The notes beneath the pieces were generated by a model, which was not told where the DNA came from, ran no database searches, and saw only the letters and a program-made list of their open reading frames with translations. Of a DNA stretch of 64,000 nucleotides, positions 40,376 to 49,912 are shown one piece after another; position 1 is the first letter of the stretch, and each line of letters opens with the position of its first letter. The position numbers were made by a program, and so were the translations under genes. Origin of the DNA: Tahibacter harae (GTDB lineage: Bacteria > Pseudomonadota > Gammaproteobacteria > Xanthomonadales > Rhodanobacteraceae); assembly GCF_024437735.1 (NCBI RefSeq), contig NZ_JANFQO010000007.1, positions 171,693 through 235,692 of the forward strand, in the 5' to 3' direction.

Positions 40376-41814
40376 CCCAGAAAACGCAGATTGGCCGCGT
40401 CGAAGCGGTGCAGATTGGGAAAGATGTCGGCGATATCGCTGGCGCCCACGCCGAACCAGCTCGCCAGCGTGGCCGCGTACTGGTCTACCGAGGTGGTAGG
40501 GATGATCTGGCCGTGGCCGGTGTCGTCGGGGTTGGCGTCCGCCAGCAGCGAAGGCATGCGGCCGTAAAAGCGCCGCCCGCGCACGGCGCCGCCGAGCACG
40601 AAATGATGGCCGCCCCAGCCGTGGTCGGTACCGTCGCCGTTGACCGCCAGCGAGCGGCCGAAGTCCGACGCCGTGAACGTGGTCACCTGGTTGGCCACGC
40701 TGAGTTCGTCCATGGCGGCCTGGAACGCCACCAGCGCCTGGGCCAGCTGGGCGAGATTGTCCGCGTGCGTATCGATCTGGCCGTCATGAGTGTCGTAGTC
40801 GCCAACGGAGACATAGAACACCTGCCGGCTCATGCCCAGCGCGCCACGCACGCCGATCAGGCGCGCGACCATCTGCAGCTGCGCGCCGAGGTCGGTTTCG
40901 GGGAATACGGTGGCCAGCGGCGGCGCGGCATCCAGCGCCGCGCTGACGATTTCGTAATTGTCGATGGCCGCGCCGGCGGCCTGGGCATAGGCGCGTTCCA
41001 GTATGTGCGCCTGGGTGCCTTCGGCGATCAGCGCCCGGTAGGCCGCGGCGCCGCCGGGGTTGTCGCCCATGATCCAGGATTCGGCGCCGTCGCCGAGGTA
41101 GCTCATCTTCTCCACGCCCGAGGCATCCATCGCATACGGGCTGACCACGGCCGCGCGCAGGAAGCGGTTCTCGTTGGCCAGCGAAATGCTCATCGGCGCG
41201 AGGCCGGTGTTGGCGCCGTAGAGGATGTCGGCGATGCGTCCGCCCCAGCCGTCGGCATTGGCATCGTCGGGGCGGGCGGTCTGCCAGCAGATGCTCTGGT
41301 CGTCGTGGGAGAACAGCTGCGGCGGCAGCGGCACGCTGCCGGCCTGGTATTGGGCCTGAGTGGTGGGCTGGCGCAGCGTTCCAACATTTGCGACAACTGC
41401 CATTTTTCCCGCAGTGAACAGTGCGCGCAGCGGCGCTGCCGAGGGATGCAGGCCGTAGCTGCCGCCGTCGCTGGGCGGACCGCCGGGCAGGCCCGGCGCC
41501 AGGGCCAGTGCATCCAGGTTCTGCGCCTGCACCGCGGACTGGGCCAGAGCCAGGCCGCCGGCCGTAGCCAGGCCATTGCGGGCGGCCAGATACGCCGAGT
41601 ATTCCGCCGTGCTGTAAGGCACTACGGTATTGAAGCTGTCGTTGCCGCCGCTCAGGAAAATGCACACCAGCGCCTTGTAGTCGCCGAAGGTGTAGCGCCG
41701 GCCGTTGGCCGCCGCGGCGACCACGCGCAGGCTGCCCAGGGCCGAATACAACGCGGCACCGCCCAGGGCGGCGGCCAGGCTTCTGCGCAGGAAATCACGC
41801 CGGTTCGTGTTCAC
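40372..41814 (-). CDS. DUF1501 family Tat-exported protein (second copy)
   Basis: 480 residues. The Tat signal is NRRDFLRRSLAAALGGAAL (residues 4-22). Family motifs are SGGNDSFNTVVPYST, QLFSHDDQSICWQT, VGDYDTHDGQ and SDFGRSLAVNGDGTDHGWGG, with VLGGAVRGRRFYG. It is a paralogue of the protein at 606-2093 with the same order of motifs. It sits between the DUF1800 gene (9 bp) and the cupredoxin gene (4-bp overlap). The alkaline-phosphatase-like fold is family knowledge; its substrate is unknown. Confidence 0.92.
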   Translation of the reverse strand: MNTNRRDFLRRSLAAALGGAALYSALGSLRVVAAAANGRRYTFGDYKALVCIFLSGGNDSFNTVVPYSTAEYSAYLAARNGLATAGGLALAQSAVQAQNLDALALAPGLPGGPPSDGGSYGLHPSAAPLRALFTAGKMAVVANVGTLRQPTTQAQYQAGSVPLPPQLFSHDDQSICWQTARPDDANADGWGGRIADILYGANTGLAPMSISLANENRFLRAAVVSPYAMDASGVEKMSYLGDGAESWIMGDNPGGAAAYRALIAEGTQAHILERAYAQAAGAAIDNYEIVSAALDAAPPLATVFPETDLGAQLQMVARLIGVRGALGMSRQVFYVSVGDYDTHDGQIDTHADNLAQLAQALVAFQAAMDELSVANQVTTFTASDFGRSLAVNGDGTDHGWGGHHFVLGGAVRGRRFYGRMPSLLADANPDDTGHGQIIPTTSVDQYAATLASWFGVGASDIADIFPNLHRFDAANLRFLG

Positions 41815-41823
41815 GGGCAGGCC

Positions 41824-43632
41824 TCATTTCTGGATGGAGTATTCGGGCGAGTTGAGGATCAGGTACAGCGCGTTCTGCACCCGCACCCGGCCCAGCGAAT
41901 TGCCGTAGTCCTGCTGCGTGAGCTGCTGCAGCTGGGCGAGCAAGGTTGCGCGCATGAACGGCGACATTTGCCCGGAAAGGAACAGCAGGCTGTAGCGGTC
42001 CAGCAGCGCGCCGGGATCGCTCGCCGCCAGCGGCGCATCGCGCGCCAGGTTGAGCTGCAGCGTATCCGGCGCATCGCTGTCCCAGCAGCGGTCGCTGCCG
42101 GTGTAGTAGCAGAACACTTCGTAGAACAGCCGGTTCGGCGTGCCCACGGCCAGGCTGTCGGAAAGAATCTGGAATTCCGGGCTGCGCAAGCCGGCGCTGC
42201 GGATCTCGCCCGGGCGGCTGTAGTCGGGCTTGAAGAAATTGAACACCGTCGGCGAGCGCAGCGGCGCCTGGCCTATGCGTTCCTCCAGGTACGGCCAGGT
42301 GCTCAGGTTGCCGATGCGGCCGTCGCCGGAGCGCGCTTCCATCGCGCGCCACAGATGGGTGAATTTCAGCAGCGGCTCGCGCAGCTTGCCGAAGCGCTCG
42401 GGCTGCTGCCACTGGCCGTAGCGCGCTTCCACGTCCAGCAGCACGGCGCGGATCACCGCCTTCATGTCGCCGCGCACGCCCTGGCCGTTGTCAGCGAAGG
42501 CCTGTGCGACGCGCCGGATATACGCCGGGCTGGGATTGCTGGTGACCAGGTTCTGGATCAGGCGCCGGGCGAGGAACGGGCCGACGTTGGGATGGCGGAA
42601 GATATTGTCCAGCGCTGCGTCCAGCTCGGCCTGGGCGCCGGCGGGCGGCAGCACGCCGTTGGCCAGCGCGACGCCGCTGTAGTTCAGCAGCTGCTTGGGC
42701 GAGGTGTTGTCGTGATAGGCCTCCACCGGCTGCATCGGCAGCTGCCAGGGCGGCTCGTCGCGGTTGCTGGGGCCACACCAGAAGTACGTTTCCTCGTCGC
42801 AGCAGGTGAAGGTTTCCTCGCCGCAGCCGGTGTTGTTCCAGTTCCAGCCGGTGAATACCGCAGCGAAGCCGCGCACCGTATTCTGGTTGTAGGTCGGTAT
42901 CGGCGCACCGTTCTGCAGTACTGGGCTGCCGTCGCTGTCGAGCATCACCAGACCCACCGAGAACAGCTGCAGCACCTCGCGGGCGAAGTTCTCGTCGGGA
43001 TGGATGTTCTGTTCCTCGTCCGCCTTCTGGTTCTGGATCATGCTGAGGTAGATGCCCATGGCCGGATGCAGGGTCACCGCGTGCAGCAGATCGGAGAAAT
43101 TGCCGAAGGCGTGTTCGGCCAGCATGTCCTGGTAGCTGGCCAGGGCCCAGGGCTGATAGTTCAGCGTGCCGTTGACATTGGAGACGACGAAGATCTGGCT
43201 CAGCGCATAGGCCACGCGCTGGCGCAGCGCATCGGTGGGCACGGCCATGCCGCGGCTGGGATCGGGCAGCCCCACTGAATTGATCGCCCAGATTTCAAGG
43301 CGCGCGTCGTCGGTGACATCGTTGTTGGCCGGCGGCCGTCCGACCCAGTCCAGATAGGGCTCGCTGCGCGCGATCGGCGCGGCGAACTGCTGCTGCAGCC
43401 AGTTCTCGTAGCCCTGCGCGCGCAACTGGGCGATGGCCTCCGTGCTGGGACCGAAGGTGGCCTGGGCCAGGAAGCGCGCCGCATCGGCATCGCGCCGCGG
43501 CCCTTGCGCCGCATTCTCGAAACCGTGCGCGAGCAGGGCATCGGGCCTGTGGCTGGCCGTCTGCGCCGGCGCGCCCGCCGCAAATCCGGCCAGCAGCAAC
43601 GCCGCGACCGCCCGCCGTGCCGAGTCCTTCAT
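41824..43632 (-). CDS. DUF1800 family exported protein (second copy)
   Basis: 602 residues from MKDSARRAVAALLLAGFAAGAPAQ, a signal peptide. The DUF1800 pattern begins ADAARFLAQATFGPSTEAIAQL and continues with RQRVAYALSQIFVVS, HPDENFAREVLQLFSVGL, VRGFAAVFTGW, RRLIQNLVTSNPSPAYI and FGKLREPLLKFT. Just after the signal peptide is DALLAHGFENA, reminiscent of the DGF tail motif of other exported proteins here. It is first in an operon with DUF1501 and cupredoxin. The longer frame upstream of 43632 is Arg/Cys-rich and not part of the protein. Confidence 0.93.
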   Translation of the reverse strand: MKDSARRAVAALLLAGFAAGAPAQTASHRPDALLAHGFENAAQGPRRDADAARFLAQATFGPSTEAIAQLRAQGYENWLQQQFAAPIARSEPYLDWVGRPPANNDVTDDARLEIWAINSVGLPDPSRGMAVPTDALRQRVAYALSQIFVVSNVNGTLNYQPWALASYQDMLAEHAFGNFSDLLHAVTLHPAMGIYLSMIQNQKADEEQNIHPDENFAREVLQLFSVGLVMLDSDGSPVLQNGAPIPTYNQNTVRGFAAVFTGWNWNNTGCGEETFTCCDEETYFWCGPSNRDEPPWQLPMQPVEAYHDNTSPKQLLNYSGVALANGVLPPAGAQAELDAALDNIFRHPNVGPFLARRLIQNLVTSNPSPAYIRRVAQAFADNGQGVRGDMKAVIRAVLLDVEARYGQWQQPERFGKLREPLLKFTHLWRAMEARSGDGRIGNLSTWPYLEERIGQAPLRSPTVFNFFKPDYSRPGEIRSAGLRSPEFQILSDSLAVGTPNRLFYEVFCYYTGSDRCWDSDAPDTLQLNLARDAPLAASDPGALLDRYSLLFLSGQMSPFMRATLLAQLQQLTQQDYGNSLGRVRVQNALYLILNSPEYSIQK

Positions 43633-43811
43633 CTGTCTGTCCCTTCGCTGTCCCGGCGGCGACTCTACGCCGGCGCAGGGTGTGCAAATCTTGCACTGGC
43701 GCACAGCTCCGGCGCGCCGGCGCTTTCTGCACAACGGAAACCGCGCGCAGCGCGGCGACGGGTGGACGGCAATGCGGACAGATTCGTGTCCGCTGGTTCA
43801 GCCAGCCGGTT

Positions 43812-44972
43812 TCAGCCCCAGACTTCGCCCAGCAGGCGGCGGAAATTGCCGCCCAGCACCGCCGCGATGTTCGCATCGCTGTAGCCGCGCCGGATCAGCG
43901 CCTCGGCCAAGTCGTAGGTCTTGAGTGGATGATCGAAGCCATCGGTATCGAGCTTGTCGCGGAAGGCGTAGCTGCTCTTGTAGCCGCCGCGCAGCGCCTT
44001 GAGCTGTTCCGGCGGCATGTCGTCGTAGCCATACAGATCCGCGTCGGAGCCGACGCCGACGTGCTCGATGCCAACCAGCCTGGCGACATGGTCGATGTGA
44101 TCAACGATGTGATCGACTGTGGTCGGCTCGCTGCCGCGCACGAAATTGCGCACGCCGGTGATACCCATGACGCCGCCCTTGGCGGCCAGCTTGCGTATGG
44201 CCTCGTCAGTCTTCAGGCGCGGATGGTCGTTGAGCGCGCGGCAGTTGGAATGGGTGATCGCGATGGGCCCCTTGGACGCCTCGATCGCATCCAGCGTGGT
44301 GCGGTCGCCGCAATGGGAGACATCGACCAGCAGGCGCTGTTCGTTCATCGCAGCGACGATGGACAGGCCATAGTCGCTGAGGCCGCCGTCGACGCGCTCG
44401 GTCGAGCCCGAGCCGAGCAGGTTCTGGCTGTTGTAGGTGAGCTGCGCGCAGCGCAGGCCCAGGGTGTGGAAGGTCTTGACGTCTTCCACCGTGCGGAAAT
44501 GCTCGGCGTTCTGCACGCCCATGATTACGGCGATCTTGCCCTGCTCGCGCGCGTGGTCGATGTCGGCGGCCTTGCCGACCAGGGTGAACAGCTCGGAATG
44601 GCGCGCGGCGAAGTTGTACCAGCCGGTCATGTAGCGCAGCACCTGGGCATGCGCGTCCTCGCCGCCGATGCCGAAGGCGTTGTGCATGCCGGTGATGCGG
44701 CTGGCGCGGAAGGCGGCGATTTCCTGCGGCGACAGCGTGTGCGCGTAATAGCTTTCGTCCAGATCCAGCCGCAGCGGTGCGAGCATGTCGATGACCAGGC
44801 TGCGCTCGACGATGCGCCGCGCCCGGGCCGAATAGCGGTGCGTGTCGAAGGCCGCTGCCGCAGGAGCGGCCAGGACGGGCCCCAGGCCGGTGGCGCCAGC
44901 CGCGGCGGCGGCAGCCAGGGCTTGCAGCAGGCGGCGCCGGCCAGCCTGCACGGGCGAGGCAGGAATTTTCAT
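43812..44972 (-). CDS. M19 (membrane dipeptidase) family protein, altered metal site
   Basis: 386 residues with a Tat-like leader (GRRRLLQALAAAAAAGA). M19 hallmarks DVSHCG (217-222), THSNCRAL (240-247) and VGVGSDADLYG are present. The usual N-terminal HxD is absent (VIDMLAPLRLDLDE instead), and the bridging glutamate position reads MGVQNAEHF. A binuclear zinc site of the usual kind would lack ligands, so the activity on dipeptides is doubtful; many proteobacterial 'dipeptidases' share this VIDM/QN pattern. Divergent from the EamA gene; 175 bp between starts. Confidence 0.88.
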   Translation of the reverse strand: MKIPASPVQAGRRRLLQALAAAAAAGATGLGPVLAAPAAAAFDTHRYSARARRIVERSLVIDMLAPLRLDLDESYYAHTLSPQEIAAFRASRITGMHNAFGIGGEDAHAQVLRYMTGWYNFAARHSELFTLVGKAADIDHAREQGKIAVIMGVQNAEHFRTVEDVKTFHTLGLRCAQLTYNSQNLLGSGSTERVDGGLSDYGLSIVAAMNEQRLLVDVSHCGDRTTLDAIEASKGPIAITHSNCRALNDHPRLKTDEAIRKLAAKGGVMGITGVRNFVRGSEPTTVDHIVDHIDHVARLVGIEHVGVGSDADLYGYDDMPPEQLKALRGGYKSSYAFRDKLDTDGFDHPLKTYDLAEALIRRGYSDANIAAVLGGNFRRLLGEVWG

Positions 44973-45146
44973 ATTCGGAAACTCCGCGGATTTTCCGCAC
45001 TAGAGCCGATCCGCCGTCGCCTTGTCAAACCGCGCCGCAGCATGCGGCTGTTGCCGCCGTGGCCCCGCCCCGCCCCCGACCTTTGGCCCTGTCGCCGGCG
45101 GCCGGCGCGGCATAGGCTTGACCCTTCATTTCGCCACGGTAGTGCC

Positions 45147-46076
45147 GTGAACGCACCTGCCGAAGCGGCGCCGGCCGCTTCATCTCCGCTGGTCAAGGCC
45201 GCCCTGCTGATGGTCGCGAGCGCGGTGCTGTTCGGCTTCATGACGGTCACCATCCGCCTCGCCTCCAGGCAGCTGCACGCATTCGAGATCGCGTTTTTCC
45301 GCAGCCTGTTCGGATTTGTCTTCGCCCTGCCGCTGCTGCTGCGCCACGGCCCTGCGCTGCTGCGCACGAACAAGATGGGCTTCTACGTGCTGCGCTGCTG
45401 CATCGGCATAGTTTCCATGCTGGCCGGCTTCTGGGCGGTGGTGCATCTGCCGCTGGCCCAGGCCATCTCGCTGTCGTATTCCACGCCGCTGTTCGTGACC
45501 ATAGGCGCGGTGCTGTTCCTGGGCGAAGTGGTGCGGCTGCGGCGCTGGAGTGCGGTGCTGATCGGCTTCATCGGCGTGCTGGTGATTGTGCGGCCGGGCG
45601 CGGCGGATTTCAGCACCGCCAGCCTGGTTGCGCTGCTCGCCGCCGCCATGAGCGGCACAGTCGCCATCAGCATCAAGTTCCTGTCGCGCACCGAGCATCC
45701 GGATGCCATCGTGCTGATCACCACGGGCCTGTGGGTGCTGCTGTCCCTGCCCGCGGCGATCCCGTACTGGCAGTGGCCGAATGCGGAATCCTGGCTGTGG
45801 GTGATACTGGCCGGCGGCTTCGGCACGGTGGCACATCTGCTGTGGACGCGCGCGCTCAAGCTGGGCGAAGTCTCTGCGCTGACGCCGCTGAGCTTCCTGC
45901 AGCTGCCGGTGGTGATCCTGTTCGGCTATTTCCTGTTCAATGAACGGCTGGACATCTGGACCGGCGTGGGCGCCGCCGTCATCGTCACCAGCAATATCTA
46001 CATCGCCCACCGCGAAGCCCGGCTGGCCCGGCGCGTGGTGACGGACAAGGGCGTGGCCGCGGAAACTGCGGGCTGA
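45147..46076 (+). CDS. EamA/DMT family transporter
   Basis: 309 residues, ten predicted hydrophobic segments in two EamA halves: first half with AVLFGFMTVTIRLASRQLHAFEIAFFR and LAQAISLSYSTPLFVTIGAV, second half with GFGTVAHLLWTRALKLGEVS and PLSFLQLPVVILFGYFLFNE. Such transporters export or exchange small metabolites; the substrate is unknown. The start is a GTG at 45147, because no ATG fits between it and the first membrane span. It converges with rsuA (16 bp apart). Confidence 0.9.
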   Translation: MNAPAEAAPAASSPLVKAALLMVASAVLFGFMTVTIRLASRQLHAFEIAFFRSLFGFVFALPLLLRHGPALLRTNKMGFYVLRCCIGIVSMLAGFWAVVHLPLAQAISLSYSTPLFVTIGAVLFLGEVVRLRRWSAVLIGFIGVLVIVRPGAADFSTASLVALLAAAMSGTVAISIKFLSRTEHPDAIVLITTGLWVLLSLPAAIPYWQWPNAESWLWVILAGGFGTVAHLLWTRALKLGEVSALTPLSFLQLPVVILFGYFLFNERLDIWTGVGAAVIVTSNIYIAHREARLARRVVTDKGVAAETAG

Positions 46077-46092
46077 AATCCGCGCCGGGAAT

Positions 46093-46800
46093 TCAACGCG
46101 CCGCAGCAAATACCCGGGCCACGCCGGCGGCATCCAGCGCGCGCCACTGGCCGGCTTCCAGCCCGTCCAGCGCCAGCTCGCCGACCTGGGACCGGTGCAA
46201 CGCCACCACATGATTGCCGGTCGCGGCGAACATGCGCCGCACCTGGTGGTAGCGGCCTTCGTGCAGGGTCAGGCGCGCCTGGCGTGGTCCCAGCACGTCC
46301 ATTTCCGCCGGCAGCAGCGGCGTCTTCTCCGCTTCGAGCAAGAGGCTGCCGCTGGCGAACAGGGCGGCCTCGTCGCCGCGCAGATCCTGCGCCAGGGTGA
46401 CTTCGTACTGCTTGGGCACCTGGGACCTGGGCGAAATGATCCGGTGCAGCAGGCCGCCGTCGTCGGTGAACAGCAGCAGGCCGGAGGTGTCGCGGTCCAG
46501 CCGTCCCACCGGCGAGAGCAGCGGATCGCGGTAGCGGTAGCGGCGCGGCAGCAGGTCGTAGACCAGGCGGCCGGGATCCTTGGTCGAGCAGGTATAGCCC
46601 ACGGGCTTGTGCAGCATCAGCACCAGGCCCGGCGGCGGATCCAGCGGCTCGCCATCGAAACGCACCAGCTCCGGCGCGATGCGCGCGTCCTCGTCCAGCA
46701 CCTGGCCCTGGGCATCGCAGATGCGTCCGTCGCGGAACCAGGCGGCGACTTCGCGCCGGCTGCCGTAGCCGAGGTTGGCGATATGGCGCAGCAGCTTCAT
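46093..46800 (-). CDS. rsuA: rRNA pseudouridine synthase, RsuA family
   Basis: 235 residues: an N-terminal S4 domain (MKLLRHIANLGYGSRREVAA) and a catalytic domain with VGRLDRDTSGLLL (catalytic D102), plus HKPVGYTCS and the RYHQVRRMFAATGNHV motif near the C-terminus. RsuA isomerises U516 of 16S rRNA. The family also includes RluB/E/F; length and the KPxGxxxS-type segment favour RsuA. Its start overlaps the stop of the upstream methyltransferase gene by 4 bp, suggesting co-expression of two rRNA-modifying enzymes. Confidence 0.9.
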   Translation of the reverse strand: MKLLRHIANLGYGSRREVAAWFRDGRICDAQGQVLDEDARIAPELVRFDGEPLDPPPGLVLMLHKPVGYTCSTKDPGRLVYDLLPRRYRYRDPLLSPVGRLDRDTSGLLLFTDDGGLLHRIISPRSQVPKQYEVTLAQDLRGDEAALFASGSLLLEAEKTPLLPAEMDVLGPRQARLTLHEGRYHQVRRMFAATGNHVVALHRSQVGELALDGLEAGQWRALDAAGVARVFAAAR

Positions 46801-47855
46801 GGGCGCGGTTCCCGGGCGTGGATGACTTTGAAACCCTGCTCGTCGGCGAGCACGGCGACACTGGAAAAATGTGCGGCCAGGGTCTGCTCGTAAGGCAGAT
46901 GGCGATTGGCCACCAGCAGCAGGCGTCCCGCCGGCCGCAGCGCACGCGCCGCGGCGCGCACGAAGGCCTGGCCCAGCTCGGGCAGGTCGGCGCGGCCCTG
47001 GTGGAACGGCGGATTGGTCACGACGAAATCGAACTGTGCATCCAGCCCCAGGGCCACGTCATGCCAGCGGAATTCCAGCGCCGGCGGCGCGCGCCCCAAT
47101 TGCGCCGCGGCGCGCTGCAGATTCAGCCGCGCCAGTTCCAGCGCGCGCAGCTCGGCCTCGTACAGATGCAGGGACGTCACCTGTTCACAACGCTGCATCA
47201 CCTCGCAGGAAAGATAGCCGTAGCCGGCGCCGAGATCGGCCCCCTGCCCGGCCAGATCGGCCGGCAGCCGCGCCGCGAGCAGCGCCGAAGCGGTGTCTAT
47301 GCGGTCCCAGGCGAACACGCCGGGGCGGCTGAGGAAACGCCCGCCGGCGATGGGCTGGGGCGCGTCCTCGGCCTGCCATTGCCGCGCCAGCGCCGCATCG
47401 ACGCGCGCCTCGCCGCGGCGCAGCCAGAGCACGCGGCATTTGTGTTTCGACAGGCTGTGCGCCGTGCCAAACAGGCGCTCAACGTCCGTCTGCAGGGCAC
47501 CCGCACCTTCGTTGTTGGCGGCGCTGGCCACAATCAGCGCATCGTCCGCCGCGTGTTCCAGTGCACGCACCAGCAGGCCGCGCACTTCGCTGCGCTGGCG
47601 CGGCGGCAGCACAAGCACGGCGTCGAATTCGCCAGCGGCGCTTGTGGTGGTGTTCCAGCCCTGCGCCTCCAGCGCCGCGGCGAACGGGCGGAAGCCCTGC
47701 TCGGCGGTCAATTGCAGATCCGGCCGCGCCGCGCGCAGCGCATCCAGTCCCGCGCCGGCGCGGCCGCGCAGCAGCAGCACGCGCGGCCGCGCCGGCAGCG
47801 GCAGAGCGGGATCGAGCAAAGGCAAGCTCAGCGCCTGCAAGGCAGGATCGTGCAT
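46797..47855 (-). CDS. Class I SAM-dependent rRNA methyltransferase, RsmC/RlmG-like
   Basis: 352 residues from the ATG at 47855 (a TTG four codons earlier is possible). The duplicated plan of RsmC/RlmG is seen: an N-terminal pseudo-methyltransferase domain, then a catalytic domain with motif I ADLGAGYGYLSCEVMQ, acidic motif LYEAELRALELARLN, and NPPFHQG for the target base. RsmC methylates G1207 of 16S and RlmG G1835 of 23S rRNA; the two cannot be told apart here. Overlap with rsuA by 4 bp. Confidence 0.87.
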   Translation of the reverse strand: MHDPALQALSLPLLDPALPLPARPRVLLLRGRAGAGLDALRAARPDLQLTAEQGFRPFAAALEAQGWNTTTSAAGEFDAVLVLPPRQRSEVRGLLVRALEHAADDALIVASAANNEGAGALQTDVERLFGTAHSLSKHKCRVLWLRRGEARVDAALARQWQAEDAPQPIAGGRFLSRPGVFAWDRIDTASALLAARLPADLAGQGADLGAGYGYLSCEVMQRCEQVTSLHLYEAELRALELARLNLQRAAAQLGRAPPALEFRWHDVALGLDAQFDFVVTNPPFHQGRADLPELGQAFVRAAARALRPAGRLLLVANRHLPYEQTLAAHFSSVAVLADEQGFKVIHAREPRP

Positions 47856-48006
47856 CGGAAGCGACAAGGCAGCGGCGTCGCCGCGGCGACCGGAAGCGCC
47901 TAGGGTAACGCAGGGCGCGCTACACGCCGCAACGACTTCAGCTCAGGCTAAGCTCGGCGGCTGTGGACTGCACACCGGAGCAGTCGCCCCGTTACAGGAG
48001 TTGCCG

Positions 48007-49185
48007 ATGCCGTTGCGCCGCCTGCCCGTCATTCCGCTGCTGCTGGCGCTGGGCGCCTGCGAGCGCACCGCACCGCCCGCCGCACCGGCGTCCGCCGGCC
48101 GGCCGCCGGGTTGCCTGGTCAACCTGCCGGCCGCGCCGCTGATCGCGCCGGCCGCCTCGCTGCAGGCGCAGGAATTCGCCGCGACGCCGCTGGATGCCAG
48201 CGGCCTGCGCTGTCTGGACGAACTACTCGCCGGCCAGCCGTTCGCCACGCCGCAACACTACGATCCGGCCTATGCGCCGATCCAGGCCGCCCACGGCGAA
48301 GACGCGGCGCTGCGCTGGGAAAAACTCCGGCACGAGCGCGTGCAGCTGCTGCGCATCAGCCAGGGGCCGTCCGCCAGCGCCTGGCTGCTGCGCATAGACA
48401 CCGGCCTGGCCCTGGAAGGCGGCCGCTACGATCTGCTGTTCACCAGCGATGCCCAGGGCCGCCTGCGCGAACAGTTGCTGGTCGGTGCCGACGGCGTGCG
48501 CTACCGGCGCAGCATGGATCTGCGCAGTCCCAACCAGTTCAGCCTGCAGGAGAGCGGCGGCCGCGAAGCGGCACCCGGCGCGGACTACCGCGCCGCCTTC
48601 CAGATCGACGATGAGGGCCATATCGCGCTGGACCCAGGCGGTGCGACCGCGCCACTGGATGCCGCCGCGGTGAACAGTTCCGCCAGCGATGAACCCGCGA
48701 CCAGCACGGGCGATGAAAGCGCGACGTCGCTGGAAGAAGTCGATGGCGCCCCCGGCGATGCCGAGGCCATACGCCAGCTGCTGTTCTCCGATTCCGGCGT
48801 GATCGAGGAAAGCGTACAGCGCCACGATTTCGCCGACGGCAGTCTGGGCATGCTGGCCATAGGCCGCACCGGCACGGCCGGCCTGGCGATCTACGTGTTC
48901 CGCCCGGCCCAGCCGCCCGCGGCAGTGGGCCGCACGCGCTATCAGGTCGCCAGCCTGGCCATCGCCGAACCCGACGGCGTGGTCGGCGCGGAACTGGGCA
49001 AGGTCGCCTGGAAGCCGGCTGCCACCGGCGTGGCGATCACGCTTACGCTGCGCTACGACGTACTGCGTCCGGGCGGCAATCCCGACAGCGGCGAAGCGGA
49101 GACGCTGACGCGCGAGCAGACGCTGCAATTGCACTACGACGCGACCGCCGGCGCGCTGCGCCGCGTGCCCGACGCGGTGCCATAG
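48007..49185 (+). CDS. Hypothetical lipoprotein
   Basis: 392 residues with a lipoprotein signal (MPLRRLPVIPLLLALGAC, lipobox LGAC) and AGGAG at 47996-48000. The mature part has two beta-rich blocks separated by an acidic Ser/Thr/Asp linker (about 225-250). Segments such as SAWLLRIDTGLALEGGRYDLLF and ITLTLRYDVLRPGG suggest beta sheets. I do not recognise a family. Monocistronic, divergent from the rsmC-like gene. Confidence 0.8.
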   Translation: MPLRRLPVIPLLLALGACERTAPPAAPASAGRPPGCLVNLPAAPLIAPAASLQAQEFAATPLDASGLRCLDELLAGQPFATPQHYDPAYAPIQAAHGEDAALRWEKLRHERVQLLRISQGPSASAWLLRIDTGLALEGGRYDLLFTSDAQGRLREQLLVGADGVRYRRSMDLRSPNQFSLQESGGREAAPGADYRAAFQIDDEGHIALDPGGATAPLDAAAVNSSASDEPATSTGDESATSLEEVDGAPGDAEAIRQLLFSDSGVIEESVQRHDFADGSLGMLAIGRTGTAGLAIYVFRPAQPPAAVGRTRYQVASLAIAEPDGVVGAELGKVAWKPAATGVAITLTLRYDVLRPGGNPDSGEAETLTREQTLQLHYDATAGALRRVPDAVP

Positions 49186-49419
49186 CGCGGATGCAGGCGC
49201 ATGCTGCGCGGTTTGCCGGCGTGTCGGCAGCGCGCAATGTAACGGCGCGCCGCATGGTCCAGGCGACGCCGCAGCACGCGCATCGGCAGCATTCTGCAAA
49301 ACCTGCCGGCCTCAGAATCGCTGCTGCGGCTGCACGCGGCAGCGCACTGTCGAATCCGCGCCGCGCCCGGATCCGCCGCACCACACACGCCGATACGTTC
49401 TGCGCAACCCGCGCCAGCT

Positions 49420-49839
49420 TCAGCAATGCGTGCGCTGCGCGGCGTGGGCCTGGATCGAATCCTCGATCATCTCGCGCAGCACGCCCTGGTCGATGTCGGC
49501 CAGACGGCGGATATACACGCAGGCCTTGCCGGTCTTGTGCCGGCCCAGGCGCGCCAGCTGTGCGGCACGGCGCGGATAGTCCGCGGCAAGGTAGAGACTG
49601 ATGTCGCCCTTGCGCGGTGCGAAGCTCACCAGCGGCCAGTCGCCTTCGCGGCCGCTTTCGTAGCGGTAGCGGTAGCTGCCGAAGCCGATGATGCTGCCCC
49701 AGAGCACGGCGGGCTCGCCGCTCGCCGCCTGCATCAGCGCGGCGATGGCAGCGCAGTCGGCGCGGCGTTCCGGATCGGCTATGCCGGCGAGGAAGGTCTC
49801 CAGTGGCAGCGCAGTGGGCTTGGTCTTGGCTTCGGACAT
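49420..49839 (-). CDS. DUF1801 family protein
   Basis: 139 residues. The YdhG-like DUF1801 pattern is clear: LETFLAGIADPERRADCAAIAALM, EPAVLWGSIIGFGSY, VSFAPRKGDISLYL and TGKACVYIRRLADID. These are small cytosolic proteins of unknown function. GGAG sits upstream of the ATG at 49839. Single gene; next to a DUF1697 gene on the same strand. Confidence 0.92.
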   Translation of the reverse strand: MSEAKTKPTALPLETFLAGIADPERRADCAAIAALMQAASGEPAVLWGSIIGFGSYRYRYESGREGDWPLVSFAPRKGDISLYLAADYPRRAAQLARLGRHKTGKACVYIRRLADIDQGVLREMIEDSIQAHAAQRTHC

Positions 49840-49912
49840 GGCGGGACTCCGCTGCGGACGCGCCACGGTAAGCGCCGCCGCTGCCGCAGTGCAAGCACCC
49901 GGTCCGGCGCAA

